NCBI GenBank assembly: GCA_017403205.1
Contig: JAFQOM010000045.1
Span: 1 to 8,008, forward strand
Reading direction: 5' to 3'
DNA: 8,008 nt
Source: Clostridia bacterium
Lineage (GTDB): Bacteria > Bacillota_A > Clostridia > Christensenellales > UBA1242
Part shown: positions 6,014 through 8,008 of the stretch, piece by piece
Layout of the letters: every line of letters begins with the position of its first letter
Position numbering within the stretch: position 1 is the stretch's first letter
Made by a program: the position numbers and the translations under genes
Notes under the pieces: generated by a model
Seen by the model: only the letters and a program-made list of their open reading frames with translations
Told to the model about the DNA's origin: nothing
Database searches by the model: none

Positions 6014-7823
6014 TTTTTTTCTCCGTTTTGTTTTTTATCTCTTTTGTTATATTGCCAAGTTTCATGGCTATTTCTCGTCTTTTATTTAAGTCTGTTTCTG
6101 TTTTAAACAATTTTGTTAAATTTTCTTGCTCTAATTTCAAGTCAATTAAAATCATTTTGTTTAGACACTCGTCAAAATATGCTTTTAATTCTTCTTGACT
6201 AAACAATGTAAAATCAAAATTAATTATTTGTTTTATATCATCATTTTCATCAACTTCAAAATAATCAAACAATGTGCTTATCGTATATGTTTTTTGATCT
6301 TGATGACAATCTTTAACAAAATTATATAAATTTTGATAGTTCGCATTTTTAAATGTTAAATTTTGATTTATAGCGCCTAGCGCATAATCTTTTTTATGAA
6401 CTATACTTGCTAATACAAATTTAACGGCTCTTGTTAAGCCATCTTGTCTAAAAACAGCAACAGGTTCTTCGTTTGAATACGCACTTGGTTGCATATTAGA
6501 AGTTGACACATAATTTAAGTTTTTAGAACCCAAATCTCTCCTTAACACATCTGTTGATATATTAACAAGCTTAGACAAAACTTTTAAATAAATTTCCTTT
6601 TGAGCGCTGGTCTCCATTGATGTAATAATTTGCAAACTTTCGTTTATAAACTTATTTTTTTGATAACTGTCTTGCAAATTGTATTTATTTGATAAACTTT
6701 TAATTTTATATTCATACGCATCAACTGCATTTTCTAAACACTCTTTTAGTTTGTCCACTCCATATTTTTTTAAAAATTCATCAGGATCTAAATTGTCTTT
6801 TAAAACAGCAACCTTAACCTCTAAGCCATACTCTGTTAAAACATCAATTGCTTTATATGTTGCATTTTGCCCTGCACCATCTCCATCTAAACATAAAATT
6901 ATTTTGTCGGTATATCTTTTTAGGTCGTGAGCGTGATAATTTGTAATTGCCGTGCCCATGCATGCAACAGTGTTTTTAAACCCCGCTTTATGCATTGCTA
7001 TAACATCAATAGTGCCTTCACAGATAATTATGTAATCTATTTTTTGCTCTTTCTTTAAATTTTTAATTGCATGAATATTGTAAATTGTTCTAGATTTGTC
7101 AAAAACAAGTGTCTGACTTGAATTTTTATACTTTGCAAATTTACTATCTTGTTCAAGCGTTCTAGCTGTAAAACCTATGCAATCTCCATATACATTTAAA
7201 ATTGGAAACATAAGTCTTGTTCCAAAAACATCATAGGTGTTACCTTTTTCGCTAGTTTCTACTAATCCAGCTAATTTCATTGTTTCCAATGTTACACCAT
7301 TTTTTTGCAAATAGCTTATAAGATCATTCCAATTAGGGCTATAGCCTATATTAAATGTTTTTATAATATTTTCATCTAAACTTCTTGAATTTAAATATAT
7401 TTTTGCAACCTGACTAGTTGGCAATTGCAATTGACTTATATAAAAGTCTTTGGCTAAATTAAGTGCTTTATATACCTTTTCTTTTTGCCTCATAAGTTGC
7501 AAATCTTTAGAAGATGGCTCAACTTCTGGTATTTTAATACCGTTTTGTGTTGCCAAAAATTTAACAGCCTCAACAAATGACAAATTTTCATATTTTTGAA
7601 TAAATTTTATAACATCTCCACTTTCACCGCAGCCATAGCAATGATAAAATTGCTCTGCCTCGTTAACTGCAAAAGATGGTGTTTTTTCATAATGAAATGG
7701 ACAACAAGCCCAATATGTTTTACCTTTTTTTTGCAATGTTAGGTGCTTAGCAATTGTAGAAACTATATCGCTTTTTAATTTTACTTCATCAATAAATGTA
7801 GACGGATATCCTTTGTTTGACAA
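6006..7823 (-). CDS. dnaG: DNA primase DnaG, TTG start
   Basis: Makes the RNA primers used by the replicative polymerase and works with the DnaB/DnaC-type helicase at the fork. Its 605 residues are the usual length. The zinc-binding domain has [11 protein letters not shown] and CYGCGESGD (expected ligands C41, H44, C62 and C65). The RNA-polymerase core has FGTRLMFPI (200-208), GFTARTL (217-223) and KYKNS (231-235). The TOPRIM part has EGTIDV (E269), DGDGAGQ (D313, D315) and DPDEF (D346, D348), so all metal-binding acidic residues are kept. The C-terminal helical region (about 455-600) is the poorly conserved helicase-interaction domain. Two motifs vary from the common form: FRxR reads FGTR, and EGYMDV reads EGTIDV. 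The TTG at 7821-7823 is chosen because GGAG lies 8 nt upstream, family similarity begins at once ([10 protein letters not shown]), an in-frame stop lies 7 codons further up, and no ATG occurs before residue 111. First gene of the operon; overlaps rpoD. Confidence 0.96.
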   Translation of the reverse strand: MSNKGYPSTFIDEVKLKSDIVSTIAKHLTLQKKGKTYWACCPFHYEKTPSFAVNEAEQFYHCYGCGESGDVIKFIQKYENLSFVEAVKFLATQNGIKIPEVEPSSKDLQLMRQKEKVYKALNLAKDFYISQLQLPTSQVAKIYLNSRSLDENIIKTFNIGYSPNWNDLISYLQKNGVTLETMKLAGLVETSEKGNTYDVFGTRLMFPILNVYGDCIGFTARTLEQDSKFAKYKNSSQTLVFDKSRTIYNIHAIKNLKKEQKIDYIIICEGTIDVIAMHKAGFKNTVACMGTAITNYHAHDLKRYTDKIILCLDGDGAGQNATYKAIDVLTEYGLEVKVAVLKDNLDPDEFLKKYGVDKLKECLENAVDAYEYKIKSLSNKYNLQDSYQKNKFINESLQIITSMETSAQKEIYLKVLSKLVNISTDVLRRDLGSKNLNYVSTSNMQPSAYSNEEPVAVFRQDGLTRAVKFVLASIVHKKDYALGAINQNLTFKNANYQNLYNFVKDCHQDQKTYTISTLFDYFEVDENDDIKQIINFDFTLFSQEELKAYFDECLNKMILIDLKLEQENLTKLFKTETDLNKRREIAMKLGNITKEIKNKTEKKNV

Positions 7824-7831
7824 AAACTCAA

Positions 7832-7835
7832 CTCC
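7832..7835 (-). promoter_or_regulatory. dnaG: Ribosome binding site that fixes the TTG start of dnaG
   Basis: Minus-strand GGAG lies 8 nt before the TTG at 7821-7823. No ATG or GTG is suitably spaced, and the reading frame is closed by a TAA a few codons upstream. A good Shine-Dalgarno with a non-ATG codon suggests that primase output is deliberately modest. Confidence 0.75.
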
Positions 7836-7841
7836 AATTTT

Positions 7842-7860
7842 GTGTTAAATAATTTAACAC
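7842..7860. promoter_or_regulatory. 19-bp perfect palindrome in the dnaG leader (possible operator or RNA hairpin)
   Basis: GTGTTAAATAATTTAACAC: two 9-bp arms around a single central base. It lies about 27 nt inside the -10 at 7887-7892 and ends 6 nt before the dnaG Shine-Dalgarno, so it falls in the 5' untranslated leader. As DNA it could bind a dimeric repressor. As RNA it could form a 7-bp stem with a 5-nt loop that leaves the ribosome binding site free. The half-sites resemble the TTGTTAA arms reported for clostridial Rex, but the spacing (5 rather than 4) and the outer bases differ. There is no T-run after it, so it is not a terminator for the operon. Confidence 0.6.
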
Positions 7861-7886
7861 TTATTAAAAATAATCAACTATCATAT

Positions 7887-7916
7887 ATTATACGGCGCTA
7901 ATTGGTTATTTCCTTT
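7887..7916 (-). promoter_or_regulatory. Promoter region of the dnaG-rpoD-trmK-zinc-ribbon operon
   Basis: On the minus strand a perfect TATAAT (7887-7892) gives a predicted start near 7880 and a leader of about 57 nt. The SigA -35 position holds a sequence near AAGGAA, not TTGACA-like, and there is no TGn before the -10. An alternative reading is a sigma-H-like element: AAAGGAAAT (7908-7916) fits the RnAGGAwWW form, with GCCGTAT (7890-7896) 11 nt on, one mismatch from RnnGAAT. A short GC-rich patch (7893-7898) just upstream of the -10 stands out in the AT-rich surroundings. The -10 is convincing and the rest is uncertain. Confidence 0.55.
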
Positions 7917-8008
7917 ATTTTTTTTAAATTAATTTTATTTTTATTAAATTTATTATAATTTGTTATGTTTTTATAATTAAAAACACCATTTTAAGCACTT
8001 TAAATAAA
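7917..8008. other. AT-rich non-coding stretch upstream of the dnaG operon
   Basis: About 90 nt of almost pure A/T with no plausible coding frame. It contains chance-like TATAAT matches on both strands (minus strand at 7952-7957, plus strand at 7954-7959), neither with a good -35. There is no convincing terminator for an upstream gene. It may be an UP-element-like region or simply intergenic DNA. The rpsU gene that precedes dnaG in some bacteria is not present within the window. Confidence 0.4.

Noticed and set aside
6679..6930. 83-codon plus-strand frame within dnaG
   Set aside because: Antisense to the TOPRIM region of primase; no ribosome binding site.
7842..7860. The dnaG leader palindrome as an intrinsic terminator or attenuator
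   Set aside because: No T-run follows on the minus strand, the RNA stem is short and AT-rich, and no competing anti-terminator structure could be seen.
7842..7860. Assignment of the palindrome as a Rex, LexA, CIRCE or Fur box
   Set aside because: Only the Rex half-sites are similar, with spacing off by one and different outer bases; the other consensus sequences do not match.
7952..7959. TATAAT matches on both strands upstream of the dnaG promoter
   Set aside because: Self-overlapping ATTATAAT in nearly pure A/T sequence with no -35 at proper distance on either strand.
1..8008. CRISPR array, tRNA, insertion sequence, toxin-antitoxin pair or defence system
   Set aside because: No spaced direct repeats, cloverleaf, transposase or known defence domains seen; the genes present are housekeeping or lone unknowns.

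Overview
The window looks like chromosomal DNA from a very AT-rich, low-GC Gram-positive bacterium (Bacillota, most likely an uncultured Clostridia-like lineage). I infer this from the primase / vegetative sigma factor / tRNA m1A22 methyltransferase gene order, the Bacillus/Clostridium-type RpoD with a short region 1.1, the strong AGGAG-type ribosome binding sites, and the TTGAAA-N17-TATAAT promoters. TGA is not used as a sense codon in any gene here. No tRNA, rRNA, CRISPR array, transposase or phage gene was seen.

Layout. The left end (2-1288, + strand) is a 5'-truncated gene for a PepD-type M20 aminoacyl-histidine dipeptidase; its reading frame runs off the window edge. It converges on the minus-strand genes, and a perfect 16-bp hairpin (1338-1376) serves as a terminator on both strands. 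The minus strand then carries, from left to right: a small two-helix membrane protein of unknown function with its own consensus promoter; a 542-residue soluble TPR protein of unknown function with two candidate promoters; a terminator at 3518-3557; and a four-gene operon read right to left as dnaG, rpoD, trmK and a C4 zinc-ribbon coiled-coil protein. That operon is tightly packed: dnaG/rpoD overlap by 8 nt, rpoD/trmK are 2 nt apart, and the trmK stop codon lies inside the ribosome binding site of the zinc-ribbon gene.

How the genes fit together. DnaG primes replication. RpoD directs bulk transcription. TrmK methylates A22 of certain tRNAs. The zinc-ribbon protein belongs to a family in which some characterised members bind sigma factors or RNA, so its place in the sigma-factor operon is suggestive. 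In many Bacillota a nif3-like gene lies between trmK and the zinc-ribbon gene; here it is missing. The dnaG leader holds a perfect -10 hexamer with a poor SigA -35, an overlapping sigma-H-like match, a 19-bp perfect palindrome and a TTG start codon with a good ribosome binding site.

No clearly new multi-gene system is evident. Most of the window is housekeeping. The parts most worth a second look are the palindrome in the dnaG leader, the TPR protein with a cyclin/TFIIB-like C-terminus, the unknown membrane hairpin protein, and the sigma factor/zinc-ribbon linkage.
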